A stretch of DNA of 64,000 bases from Rhyacophila brunnea (GCA_022495005.1 JAGYXB010001945.1:1-64000); one strand, 5' to 3'. Positions 36,594 through 47,914 are shown, counted from the first letter of the stretch. Numbers and translations: made by a program. Notes: a model not told the origin generated them from the letters alone.

Positions 36594-36866
36594 TTGCCGT
36601 TTCCACCACAATTCCGGTGTGTTATTTGTTCACCTCCAAGTCCCGAATCCAGACGAAAATCCATACAACGAAGCAAAGTGACAGCATGTTTTCACTTTCC
36701 AAAATGGAGGGAAATGGCAGCAACTTACTCCATTATTTCTGTATTCCCTGGTTTCAATTTAAAGTATGACTGTGTAAGGTACCCTCATAAAATTTGTTAC
36801 ATACCTCTGCAGTGGACATGTCTGTATGTTGAGATGACCCCTATTAATATTTTTTTATATTCATAA
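36594..36866 (+). pseudogene. Possible THAP-like zinc finger fragment
   Basis: A 90-codon frame contains RCVICSPPSPESRRKS and VTACFHFPKWRE. THAP domains start C-x2-4-C and carry an F-H-x-F-P-like stretch before the C-x2-H pair, and many insect mobile elements encode one. Here the first CxxC and FHFP are visible but I see no later C-x2-H pair, and the track opens with TTG. It could be a transposon remnant or chance. Confidence 0.25.
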
Positions 36867-36997
36867 ATATGCACATATTCATTTATTAGTCGAGCTTCCG
36901 TTAATCTGGTATTAGTAACTGATAAACACTGATATTATATGTTAAACTATTTTTTAATATAAGTTTTTCTTTTATCGCATACAAGTACCTATGCGAT

Positions 36998-37728
36998 AAT
37001 CATTTTAAGGGGGGACATGCTCAGCGTAGGTCAAAATGGAGCTTTTGTTCTATTTTCAAAGCATGATCCTGGACATACCTTAAACGTTGTAGATAATCTA
37101 TTTATATTATTTAGAAGCCTTATTATCCTTTATATTTATTTAAATAATCAAAAAATGAGCAAGATTAACACATTTGAAGATAATTCTAAAGATACTCATT
37201 ATAAGCTATGTCTTTGAACATTCAAGTGTGATAAACATCCTACGAATAATGATTGTTTTATAATAATTACTGACCTAAGAATAAGGTAGTGCTTTTTTGA
37301 AATACGCCATTTTTTGAATAATAAAATGCCTAATTCTTGTCAAATTTGGGATCACAGAGATTATCCATATAATTTTTTATCGTAAATATTTCACTATAAT
37401 AATGTCAATACAAATTATATTGATGGTTTTTTAAATGCGTTTAAAAATTAATAAATGTAAAATATCTTAACACCACTGCACATTTATGTACTGAAATATG
37501 ACTATATTCTAAAACATTAGAGCGAGAGGTTTAAAAGAATACTATTTTATGTAATAAAAATACTTTATGCAGTCATCAAATGTTTAAAATAAATATAAAG
37601 GATAATAAGGCTTTAAAATTATATAAATAGATTATCTACAACGTTTAAGATATGTCCAGGATCATGCTTTAAAAATAGAAAAAAAGCTCCATTTTGGCCC
37701 ACGCTGAGCACGTCCGCCCTTAATGATT
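36998..37728. mobile_element. Element with about 140-bp terminal inverted repeats
   Basis: The left end AATCATTTTAAGGGGGGAC pairs with the right end GTCCGCCCTTAATGATT. The match continues through CTCAGCGTAGG, CAAAATGGAGCTTTT, GCATGATCCTGGACATA and AACGTTGTAGATAATC, up to AAGCCTTATTATCC, before petering out. The 67-codon frame inside is a product of the repeat. Non-autonomous; the superfamily is not assigned because the duplication is not clear. Confidence 0.85.
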
Positions 37729-38200
37729 AACAATAATAAAAAATTCAATCAGCTTGATAAAAAGGGACAAAATCGTCAGTCGTACAACATAAACAAAGGC
37801 GACATCTCCCTTGTTCGCTTTCTACCCAGTCCCCCCTAAAATTATAAGTATGTTCACAAAATCTATTCACGACACATGTTCACAAATGTCTTAATTACTA
37901 AATGGAGCTTTTTAACCTGAACGCCGTTCATAATTGGAATCATACGGCTCGAGGATTTATACATATTTGAAAGCGGCGCTTTTATATGCTCTTTGTTTTC
38001 AGTGATTAATTGAACACGTGGTTTTTTAGTAAATAAACATTTTGCATATAAATTGTATTCGTATAATAGCGCATGTATAAGTGCATGGATTTACTTGCAC
38101 AAATAGTGTAAATTTTGAACTATCGCGATAATAACTGTTTACACGTAAAAGTGCTAACTGTCTCGCCAATCTTATTCTTCAAGAGTAAGCGTGTCGTCAT
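37729..38200. other. AT-rich spacer
   Basis: Nothing recognised. Confidence 0.45.
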
Positions 38201-38360
38201 TGTATGGTACTATTTGACAGGTCGTGAAAATCGCTTAGCCTCAAAATGAGTCTGCGCGGTGTAGTTCGTTTTTTTACCGACAGGTTCGCTATTATCGTTC
38301 TACCGCGCAGGCGCAGATATCGCACAGTCCAATTGTCACGTGTGTCCTTTTGTGTGCGCG
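38201..38360. repeat. Fragment related to the interior of the 49223-49591 MITE
   Basis: TGTAGTTCGTTTTTTTACCG followed by an AGGTT and CTACCGCGCAGGCGCAG parallels GTAGTTCGTTTTTTTACCG .. CTACTGCGCAGACGCAG at 49367-49420. The inverted termini of that element are not visible here. Confidence 0.5.
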
Positions 38361-38494
38361 CCTTCAGCTTATAATTTTTTCATTCCAAAATTTCTTCGAC
38401 AAAAATTTCTTCTTCGCATAATTTAAAAAAATATTTTTCTTAAATGTTTCAACTCGTGTCTTAAAAAAAATTGCTCTACTTATTTTTTTACAAT

Positions 38495-38645
38495 AAATGG
38501 ATGTTAAGCACTTGCGCAAACTATTTGGTCCATGCTCTGGATTCAAACACACGTTGAATTTTTCCAGACCCGGGATTTGAGCCCGATAACCTCGACGTAT
38601 AGGTATACTTAAAGGATAATTTACCACTCGGTCATCGCGGGAGCT
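38495..38645 (-). repeat. tRNA-headed SINE (family A), diverged copy
   Basis: On the minus strand: CGCGATGACCGAGTGGTAAA (a good box A, TGACCGAGTGG), then GGGCTCAAATCCCGGGTC (box B variant), then the family body (TTGAATCCAGAGCATGG, AAGTGCTTAACATC). Older than the other copies. Confidence 0.65.
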
Positions 38646-39080
38646 ATCGATGTTTACCAGGGAACTTAGATATAATGGGAACTGAAATACCTAACGGGTA
38701 ACGAGAAGCAGGCAACCGATCTCGAGTAAGGAAGAACACGGGATAAATTTAAACACGTGTCAAAAATACTTCATACGTTGAATACTGACTACTGCTCTCA
38801 GTTTATGTATTGACGCTCATTTAATATTGGTGTATTACACGCACTATCGCACGTCTATACCTAATGCGTGGCTCATTTTCGTAGGACACTCGCACATTCA
38901 AAAACCTGCGTCAAAATGTACTGTATTATTATAGGTATGGCCTATCGGATTATCTGTTATGTGATTTGTACCAATTGATTTTTTTTACATACATTTGTCA
39001 AAGCTTAAAAAATTAACCCTATACTAATTAATGTTGCAACCGCGGTAACAGATGTATAATGATATTTAAAAAATCATAAA
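38646..39080. other. AT-rich spacer
   Basis: Nothing recognised. Confidence 0.45.
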
Positions 39081-39201
39081 GGGCAGCCAGCAGCCTGCTG
39101 GATCGATAAGAAAATCAGTTTAGCGGAAGTACGTTGCAATGAAACATTAATAACACAGCAAGGAGAGGTCTTCATTCAGCAGTGGATAAGACGATGATGA
39201 A
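39081..39201 (+). repeat. RTE-type LINE 3' fragment
   Basis: CTGGATCGATAAGAAAATC, GCGGAAGTACGTTGCAATG and GGTCTTCATTCAGCAGTGGA match the WIDE.I.F.G.TW.. to FIQQW end of the LINE; it is truncated at the 5' side. Confidence 0.65.
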
Positions 39202-39805
39202 GTTTTATATAAATAGAAATGCTTTGGGTAGTGTATGTTAAGACACATTAAACAGCGTTTGGTTTATTAAATAAAGTGGTAATTTCCTTTGACAGTTAGA
39301 GTTATTTTTTCAAACAGAATTCCTCATAAAGCAACACTTTAAAAAGCGGATAGAGCTATTTAACTTCCTCCCTTTTAAAAGCACTTTCAAAAGTGTTTTT
39401 TTTTATGTCTTACATCTTTGGTGTTAAATTCTCTATTACCACTTACGAAAACATTAATTTAAATATAGTGGTGCATATTTCTGTGGCAACTCCGTTTAAA
39501 AGTGATTTAATTGGTTTTTTTAATGCAGTGTATTTAAGCTAAAAATAATTAGGGATTTATTTTATACTTTATACTGATCGGCGAAACGCCTCGCATTTAC
39601 GAAGCAGAAAGACGATTATGCCAGTGGTTGAAAGGAGTCGAAAAGTAGCTTCAAACAATGTTAATACCTATCCAACTCACAGTTCAAGATGATGGTGGAG
39701 ATACTCCATGTTGGTGGCAATTACTGCTTGTTCCTGGCTAGTCACACATATATTAAAAGTGTACCTAATGCGGGGTTAAATACCAAAATCATTGTGTATA
39801 TGTCA
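39202..39805. other. AT-rich spacer
   Basis: Nothing recognised. Confidence 0.45.
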
Positions 39806-39813
39806 ACTTGGTC

Positions 39814-42143
39814 CAGTGCTCGAAATGGAAAATTTCACGAACAGGAACGCTCGACAATTTTCCAAAAATGTGTGATATTAGATATAATAATATCTGTAAC
39901 ATAAAAATATCTTTTAGTTTTACATGATGTACTTTTTTCATCATCATCTTCGCCCAATACGCTATCGGCTATAACAATTAGTGGTAACACACAAATATAG
40001 AGTCATTTTAGTTTACGAAATCGTTTTCTAAAAAATACATTAATAATTATACAAATATAAATAACTAAACGTATATGAATCTAATTGGAGTGGGAAACAT
40101 TATTAAAATACATGAAATAATAGACAAACTAATCATAATTTCCCATTGGTTTCGTTAGTAGTTTGAATAAAAATATGCAACTAAGAGTGGATAGAAATAT
40201 GAGTGAAGATACTTCGGTTTAAACAAAATACATGCCGCTTTTTTCAAAGCTCTGATTTTTCGTAAATTCGAAATATTTTGATTATGGTAAACTATTTTTA
40301 ATCAAATTAAAATCCATCGTATACGAAAAAGCAAGGGCATGGTTTGTAATAAATTAATTAAAAAAGTATGTAATACGCAAGATTTACAAATGTAGCATTT
40401 TTTATTAAATATGAATCATTTTAAACAACCTCAGAAGTGTAGGTACATATTATTAGAAAAAAAATATTTACATCATGTGTAGAATAATTTATTCTAATAG
40501 GTTTCCAATGTTATAGAAATTGCTATATACAGGGAATTTTTTCATATATTTATCCTATTGGATTCTGATTGATTCATTTAAATATTTTTATTTCATATTG
40601 CACCTTAAACAACACAAAAAATTGTAACATGCATACGTTGCTCACGAATATGTATCTATATTAATTATGGAATTATTTGTTATGATATTTAGGATAGGAA
40701 ATGATATTTATTTTTTTTGTCACTCAATGTAAAATATTATAATAGATTGGGATAAATAATTATTATCTGGCCATTCCGTAACGTTGAGTAGGTAGGTAAA
40801 ACAGCAAATACGTATGTTCTGGTCACAGGGAAAAGCATGACTATTTAATATGAAATATTTGACCCCCTTAGAAATTATTAAACAACAATTTAAGCTATTA
40901 AGTACCTACAAAGAGTTTTTAAACGATGTCAGAGCACAGAAAGATTTTCGGAAATTTAAAAATTTAACAAAGCAGCTGCAATAGTTAGGTTTTTTCATGT
41001 ATGCAATAATAATTATTTAGAACCCAACCCATCAATCTTGGTCGATCTAGTGCTGGATGAAAACCTCCCTTATTTTATTCCATCTCTCTCGGTACCTACT
41101 TAGTTTTTCACTGCAAAGTATTTCCGCTGAACTTTATCAATTCATTAATAATGTAAGAAATATAATAAAAAATAGTGTAGAGCAGCAAAGCATGGGGTTG
41201 ATCATACACGTGCTCTAGAATTTCAACCCTCGGTAGGACAGATATAGTATACCTATCTCGGTAGATACTTAAGTAGGGCACGTAGTTTTATTCACACTAT
41301 TTTTACTATGTTATTTTTGTGCAATAATTAACAAATTAATTAAGTCATTTATACAGTAAAGATAATATGTGTATTTAATGTGTTTCATTTAAAAATTTTA
41401 AAGTTCCTATTATAGCTATTATATGAGTTAATAATGTAATATATAACTATTACATTGTTAACTCACTATATTTAGGCATGTACCTTAACCTTAACTGTAT
41501 TAAAATAATATGTATGAACTTGCAAAAAACTAAGTGTCTCGTTTTATAAATTAATACTACAGTAAATCTACATTCCAATGTAAAATAGCTTCCAACCTTA
41601 CAATCATAAAAACCTTTTTTTTTCAAAATTTATTATTGTCCCATACATGCTACAATGCAATAAATCTCCCAGTGCATTTCTTTGTATACAATTTTATTGT
41701 TTTATCACCATTGACGCAAAAGGGTCTGTCTATTAGTGCATTCAAGGCCAAATTCGTTGAAAACAGTATTGTCTTGAAAAAGGTTAGTTCTCAAATACGT
41801 TGTCTTACACTTACTCTATCACTATTTCAAAAAAACTTAAGTACACTATGTACGGGTCATAGAAAATCCAGTGGTTCTAAACCAGTAAAATTATTTTTTA
41901 ATAAAAAAAAATATTTATGTTTTTGTACCTTTGTACCTATCAATTCATTTTCGTAAATTTTAAATCTAACCCGGAACCTAATAAGTATGACGCTTAAGGA
42001 TTTTAATAGACGACTCGCTGTCCGTCGGATATTTTACGAACCGGTACGCCATTTTCCAGGTTTTAACGAACAGGAACGCCATCTTTGGAAATCCCACGAA
42101 CAGGAACGGTGCTCCGGGGCGTTCCGCTCCATTCCGAGCGCTG
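39814..42143. mobile_element. 2.3-kb hAT-ended element with perfect 8-bp duplication, no transposase seen
   Basis: The left end CAGTGCTCGAAATGGA and the right end TCCATTCCGAGCGCTG are inverted (CAGYGCTCGRAATGGA). ACTTGGTC flanks both sides exactly (39806-39813 and 42144-42151), the 8-bp TSD expected for hAT. CACGAACAGGAACG subterminal words occur near both ends. The interior is A/T rich, includes an RTE fragment (41041-41160), and has one unremarkable 106-codon frame (41636-41956). No BED finger, DDE or hAT dimerisation motif is visible, so it must have moved in trans. Confidence 0.85.
41041..41160 (-). repeat. RTE-type LINE 3' fragment inside the hAT element
   Basis: AGTGCTGGATGAAAACCTCCC, CTCTCTCGG and GTATTTCCGCTGAACTTTATC match the complement of the LINE end seen at 51832-52530. 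It was carried in, or inserted later, by the surrounding element. Confidence 0.6.
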
Positions 42144-42461
42144 ACTTGGTCGTGTTAATGTTTAATACTTTCTCAGAAATTATCAAATCAACAAGCATAG
42201 CAATGATCTAACGTTGACACGTCGTATCTGACATTCAATATTTTGGATAGGGGGAATCAAAATGTTATAAAAAAACAAGTACCTACCTAATCAAATTAAA
42301 TAAAAAATAAACAAAATTATTTTTTCACTAAGCGTATTTTGGTTTTTATTTAATTTCATTTAGTAGTTTTTGTATAACATTTTAACTCCTCCCTGTCAAA
42401 AATTTTGAATGTCAGATACGAGATATCAATATTAGAACATACATTATATTATATATATTTT

Positions 42462-42650
42462 TTTTAGAATTATTAATAACCATGTCCTTGCTTTTTCGTA
42501 CAAGGTGGTTGTTAGTAATTTTGGACAATCACAAATACCCAGGCTTTGAGAAAAACACATAAATATTGTGTCCTCACCGGGATCGAACCCAGAACGCTCG
42601 GGCGGAGGGCCAGTGCCTTACCCACTGCACCACGGGTGCCGCCCCATACA
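42462..42650 (-). repeat. tRNA-headed SINE (family B)
   Basis: On the minus strand, GGCACCCGTGGTGCAGTGGG has a near-perfect box A (TGGTGCAGTGGGTAAGGCA) and GGGTTCGATCCCGG a perfect box B, 30-odd bases apart. It is followed by a non-tRNA body with TTTTTCTCAAAGCC and ending near CGAAAAAGCAAGGACATGG. The head differs from family A. A frame on the plus strand through it is spurious. Confidence 0.75.
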
Positions 42651-43271
42651 TTATATTGCAGTTGTATGGTGATATGGTTTATACCTAGTGTATGTATAAC
42701 ATTTGAATATAAACATGTTTTATCTCAAGCATCGATATATTTACAGGATACACTAGTTCAAACAATATATGAACCAAAATATGTACTTTTTTCATTAAAG
42801 ACTATTGACATCTGACAAAAGTCTGCAAGAATCATAGTTTTAAATATATAGTTTCAATACCTGTGTATATTTTATAAGATGAACGCTTTGCATTAGGAAT
42901 CAGACGCATTGGCGAGGGAAAAAGCTTTAAAGACGTACTTATTTAAATTAACGCATTAAGAAATCTACCCCTTACGGAGTTCCATTTTCCGTCACTTTTA
43001 TCTGTATTTATCTCGTTATTATGAAAAATAAAAAATATGAGGTGATTTTAGCAGATTAAGCTAAGTACAGGGTAAATTAAAATTTTGATGTAATTTTATT
43101 TTTCACACAATTCGTCGATTCATGTACATCAATGGTCTCCTTCAACTTTTTAACAAATTGTGATATGTGTTTAGAATTTTCTGCCTATTTTAAACAATAA
43201 ATAATGTAAACAAAATAAATAATGTAAATATCAACTTATTAGCATTTAAAAGTAGGGTCCTGTCCTATACC
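42651..43271. other. AT-rich spacer
   Basis: Nothing recognised. Confidence 0.45.
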
Positions 43272-43281
43272 ACCCCTTCCC

Positions 43282-43737
43282 ATGGCCCCCACATCCTGAA
43301 GCGGGCCCCCAGGCTAGAATCTTCGGCGGCCCCCCCTACCTATCGCTAAGCATAAAGGCAGTGTGTCGCTCTACAGTAGTGTTTTCCAAATGGTGTATGC
43401 GGTAAAATTAATGTGTATATTTAGTGTTTTTTCGTTACCGCCTGGTTCATGTATGTACTGGTATACATCCATTTGAACTATAAAGTTGCCGAGTTACACA
43501 ATTAAAAATTGGATTTTTAATAATAATATTATTGAAACTATATATATTTCTATATTTCTATATTTCTATATAATATATAAACTATATTTCATTACATATA
43601 TATATTATATATTTACTATTAAAGCAAATTGGTGCTGTGTGTTTATCTCAGTTATCTGGTCGATTAGCCTCGCCGGGCTTCTCCTGAGCCCGGGCCCCCA
43701 GGCTAGAGCTCTGTCATCCCCCCCTTGTGGGGGCCAT
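43282..43737. mobile_element. GC-rich-ended MITE with perfect 10-bp duplication, copy 2
   Basis: ATGGCCCCCACATCC and the complement of TTGTGGGGGCCAT are the ends, each followed by GGGCCCCCAGGCTAGA. ACCCCTTCCC precedes (43272-43281) and follows (43738-43747) the element exactly. It is the inverse orientation of 22419-22823. The middle holds a TATATTTC/TATA microsatellite (about 43536-43615). The 10-bp duplication is compatible with a Mutator-like source. Confidence 0.85.
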
Positions 43738-43862
43738 ACCCCTTCCCCACGCAAGGTAGTTTCACTATTTCCAGCACCTTGAAGAAAAGTGTAATAAAGA
43801 AATTTTGAAAATATTAAAATTGTCACATGAAAAGTTAAAAAAAAAAAATAGATTGTTCTATG

Positions 43863-44227
43863 CAATGACATTAATGGACGAAGCATCTAGACAAAAAAAA
43901 TGACATTCACTTTTTTGTCGGGTCTGCCGAATGGCATAATCTGTTCTAACGCCATTACAATAAAGGTGATATTGCTATAAATTCCCGATGCTCTTTGTCG
44001 GGTCTACCGAATGGTTCGGTTCGAACGGGTTCGCTCAAATGAACATTGACATTAGAGATACTGTTCTAACGCCATTACAATAAAGGTGATATTGCTATAA
44101 ATTCCCGATGCGTGATATCGCATAATGTAAATTGCGTGACGTCTACCTATACTTGTGCGAATGTCGCTACGCTATATTTACTTACTAGCTACTGTACTGA
44201 GTGCGTTGTCCATTAATAATGTCATTG
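43863..44227. mobile_element. MITE with 8-bp duplication and an internal tandem duplication
   Basis: Ends CAATGACATTAATGGACG and its near complement (CGTTGTCCATTAATAATGTCATTG) are flanked by GTTCTATG on both sides (43855-43862; 44228-44235). Inside, the segment starting CTGTTCTAACGCC and ending TTCCCGATGC occurs at 43941-43991 and again at 44061-44111, and TTTGTCGGGTCTRCCGAATGG also occurs twice. An 8-bp duplication fits hAT or P-type transposition. Confidence 0.85.
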
Positions 44228-44235
44228 GTTCTATG

Positions 44236-44617
44236 TAATATTTTTACTTTGTTTTTTGTCATTCGACTGCGGTTCTCGCTGCACAATACTTACAGCTTTA
44301 GCACCCACTTCAAAAACGTGACATTACAATATAATTTATAGCGTGCAACCGAAGCATGCTAGAAGCTAAAAACTATACACGATAAGAATATAATATTATC
44401 CCTTGTGCATAGTGTGTGAAGTCAATCGGTCCGCTGGAGGAGGTATGGGAAAATCACTTGAGAGCGGAAACATCAAACGAGAAACACAAGCGCCATGCGC
44501 CTAATATTAAACGGATAAGAAAACTTTAAAGCACAAGGGTACAGTGAGCAATGTGCTATGTATTTTTTACATACATCATTTTAATACAGTGCCGAATTTT
44601 ACATTTATTTATTACAC
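44236..44617. other. AT-rich spacer
   Basis: Nothing recognised. Confidence 0.45.
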
Positions 44618-45190
44618 ATAGGTACATAATTTTTAAAACGCTTCTGAGAAAATATATTATAAGCAATAGAAAAAATCTTTTTGAAAAAAGTAAGATACCC
44701 CGCAGGAATCGAACCTGCTTCTCTCAGGTTTCACGCCCACGCACATAATATACCTCTATACTCTCTGAAGCGTTTTCTTAATTGAGCTAAAATTGGCTAT
44801 CGGCTTTTGTATTTTAAATTAAAGAAGGTATTAAGTACTTTAATTACTAACCGACGTCACGGACCACTCCAAGATATTTTAGTGTTGTAGCTTCCTTGAC
44901 CTTGCTAATAATTTTTAATTAACGACTTTGTTTATCCAATGAATAATTCACAAGATTTAAACACATCTCTTGGCTATCGCTATCGCGGCTATATTTAGTA
45001 TAGTGATCTATGTGCTTGGGCGTGAAACCCGAGAGATGCAGGTTCGATTGCTCTTACTTCTTTCAAAAAGATTTTTTCTATTGGTTATTAAATTTAATTA
45101 AAATTATGTATGTTCAATAATTAGAATGATGCATTCTTAAATCTTGTGAATTATTCGTTAAATAAATAAAAAAAAATTAATTTATTATTA
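44618..45190. repeat. tRNA-containing composite repeat X, two arms in opposite orientation
   Basis: The left part (44618-44825, minus) holds GTAAGATACCCCGCAGG, box B complement GGAATCGAACC, and GCGTTTTCTTAATTGAGC. The right part (44930-45190, plus) holds GAATAATTCACAAGATTTAA, then TAGTATAGTGATCTATGTG (Asp/Glu-type box A), GCAGGTTCGATTGC, then ATCTTGTGAATTATTCGTT. Together they look like one X element folded against another. Not a working tRNA: the acceptor stem cannot form. Confidence 0.6.
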
Positions 45191-45340
45191 AATTCGAAAA
45201 TTTCCTTCATTGTAATTACCTAATTTGTACTCATATCCATTGCAATTTAGTCTGAAGCTTATGAGGCCATTCCAAATGTTGTATAGGTATTTCATCATTA
45301 TTGCGTTTTAAAATCTTGTGTTCAGTCTTGAATTAAAAAT

Positions 45341-45758
45341 AATTACAAGATAAAAAGAACTTTTTATATACAACGTTTTTAAATTTTCAGTTGAACAATA
45401 TAAACTTGACTTGACTAGCTTATACGATAAAAAAAATGTACTTGACATGTCATATTGATTTCCATAGTAACGCACGTATATATTAATAATTTAGTTGCTA
45501 GGACCCCAGAGCCCTAGCAACCAATAATGGTGTCGAAATAACTTTTCATACAAAACAGAATTAACTGAAAATGAATTCAATTCTACTTAAAGATGGCTAA
45601 AAGTATTTAAAAAAAATGCATTGGCACCGTGTTCCGATATATTCTAAAAGTTTAAATGTCTAGCTAGTCGGGAAGTCAGTTAAAAATCGATTGCAAGATT
45701 TGTACCGGACAAAGAACCACCGGACAAATAAGAATACAAGCTAAGAAAAACGTTGTAA
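45341..45758 (+). mobile_element. MITE family Z, copy 4
   Basis: It runs from AATTACAAGATAAAAAGAAC to GAAAAACGTTGTAAT. It is the closest copy to full length on the plus strand and is followed 250 bp later by an inverted copy. Confidence 0.8.
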
Positions 45759-45763
45759 TAATA

Positions 45764-45930
45764 AGGTCCTTGTCTATTTAGTGGACACTAAAAACGCATT
45801 TTGAAAATAGCCAATAGGTAATACTGGATTATTTGTTAGGTTACGATAGGATCTCATTCTTGAATTCATGAATTTTGCCGAAATCGACTATGAAAATTGC
45901 CGCTGTTCTAAAAAACAGTCTACTCATCTT
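45764..45930. mobile_element. Shared-core MITE (GAAAATAGCC..), in the loop of an inverted pair
   Basis: CGCATTTTGAAAATAGCC, ACTGGATTATTTGTTAGG, CATGAATTTTGCCG and GACTATGAAAATTGCCGC form the common core. It has the same layout as 63889-64000 and the middle of family Y, with an approximate boundary at the flanks. Confidence 0.6.
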
Positions 45931-46011
45931 TTGGTCATATAGTGATTTTCATATTTTATTTCAGTTTAGGTAGTTGTTGTATCTCTGTCTAACAGGCACA
46001 TCTCTTCACTA

Positions 46012-46495
46012 TTTTTACCACGTTTTTCTTAGCTCGTATTCTTGTTTGTCCGTTGGTTGTTTATCCAGTACAAATTTTGCAATCGATTTTTAACTAACTG
46101 CCCGACTAGCTAGACATTTGAAAATTTTAGAATATATCAGAACACGATGCCGATGCAAATTAGCCATCTTTAAGTAGAATTGAATTCATTTTCGGTTAAT
46201 TCTGTTTTGTATGAAAAGTTATTTCGGAAGAAATCCGTAATCCAATCCACTATTATTGGTTGCTATGGGGGTGGTCCTAGCAACTAAAATATTAATATAT
46301 ACGTGCGTTACTATGGAAATCAAAATGACATTTCAGTATTCTATATTTGTTTGTTGCAAAATAACAAAAAAATGGTTTGTTGACTATTGCCTTATTGTCC
46401 TAAATTATTAATACATAGAATTGTCAAGTTTATATGTTTCAACAGAAAATTTAAAACCGTGGTAGGTATATAAAAAGTTCTTTTTATCTTGTAAT
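46012..46495 (-). mobile_element. MITE family Z, copy 5 (inverted)
   Basis: ACCACGTTTTTCTTAGCTCG begins, and AAAAAGTTCTTTTTATCTTG ends, the reverse complement of copies 1-4. It includes an extra inner stretch with CGGAAGAAATCCG absent from the plus-strand copies but present in 50541-51235. Confidence 0.8.
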
Positions 46496-47237
46496 TATTT
46501 TTAATAATTTTATCCTAATTCGATTCTGTACAAATAATGCGGAGTATGTATCACAAGAGCTTATCAGAACTACTTGAAAGCAGATGTAAAACACGTCTCT
46601 TCAACTTACTACTAGCTGGCAATACTTTTTTAATATTCTCCTTCTATTACTAACATTACTATCACCCGTTGAATGATTTCTTACCAATAAAGAAATATGT
46701 AGGTACGTGTGTAGGTATATATTTTTTTATTAGTTTTAATTTATTCGAGATAAGAAATGAAAGCTGTTTCAGCGGCAACCATTGATATCCTAATACCAAA
46801 TCCTAGCATGTGAAAAATAATAAAGGTTCTCGCAAATGACCTTGCTCATAGCCTATACAAATTTCATAATTTAGGAAAAAGATAAACACAGTTAAAAATA
46901 CCTTTACATATAATACAGCAATTGTCATTTTTTTTTAATTTGGATCAATGACTGTACATATTTTTTTGTCATATTCTGCCAACGCGTCCAAAGCTGTTAT
47001 ATTAAAGAAAAACACATCATGTAAAGCTCATGTGAATAAATTTTCCCCGTTTTGGTAAATTATTGATTATTAATGATTCAGTCATAGTCGCTTAATGTCC
47101 AATATAAATAAATTTAGGGAAAACAATCTTATATGAAATAAATAGATTTATAAAATATTTCCTATATACCATCAAACATGAGAATTAATTGATAAGAGCT
47201 TTAGATTTTAGAACCATACGGTAATATTTAGTTGAAA
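46496..47237. other. AT-rich spacer
   Basis: Nothing recognised. Confidence 0.45.
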
Positions 47238-47830
47238 ATGTGCTCTGCTTACGTTGCAATCTTCTTCTTGGTCGTTCCCTCGTGGTATCATCTTTTGAGC
47301 AACCAAAACTTTTCACCTCTGTCGATCCTCTGCTTCTTTCAGGACAGAGTGAATGCTGCCCCAGTCAGCTCCTTCGCGTGGTCGCTCCAACAATCGGACG
47401 CATTTCCTCTGCTTCGCCGTCCCTGGAGACTACCAAAAACTACCAGTCTCTCCAGGTTATCCGGTCAGCACCGAACAATACGTCCAAAAAACTATAGATT
47501 GCGTCTAAAACATGTTGTTGAGAGACGTTCTTTTAACTGTAGTCCCTGGATGATTAACTGGTTCATCCTGTACCCTGTCCAAGAAATACGAAGAATTTGG
47601 CGCCAACAGCACATTTCAATTGCCTTCCGTTTCCTTGCACTAGGGGTTCATGACTCGACGCTGTACAAAAATGTGGAGAACTCTGATATTTGCACAAGCA
47701 TTATTTTTTACCTATCGTTATTCCATGTTTTGTGCCGATTTCGCTTTCGTGGTCAATCTTCCCCTAATATACAGCGATGCACTTTGCGATGCGATCTTTG
47801 CACTGCACTTCTGATTGACCAAGATGGGTA
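47238..47830 (-). pseudogene. Non-LTR reverse transcriptase C-terminus (CR1/Jockey-like), relic
   Basis: The long plus-strand frame here is the shadow of a minus-strand LINE. The complement reads, in successive frames, RKRKAIEMCCWRQILRISWT, LKERLSTTCFRR, FGRIVR, DNLERLVVFGSLQGRRSRGN and IDRGEKF. This matches the K..A.E...WR..L.I.W...R.N..I and R....G...R....L......G...GRR.RGR region near the C-terminus of insect LINE ORF2. Several stops and frameshifts (for example, near 47500) show it is dead. The polymerase core is absent. Confidence 0.8.
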
Positions 47831-47914
47831 AAACGTGTCTCTAGACAGGAAAAAGTGCACGTTTTGTCCTTTGACGCTGCAGCGTGACAGGCTGAAGTAG
47901 TATATATTCAACTT

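Noticed and set aside
47232..47831. 199-codon plus-strand frame, longest in the window
   Set aside because: It is the antisense shadow of a decayed reverse transcriptase on the minus strand, whose motifs are readable in the complement.
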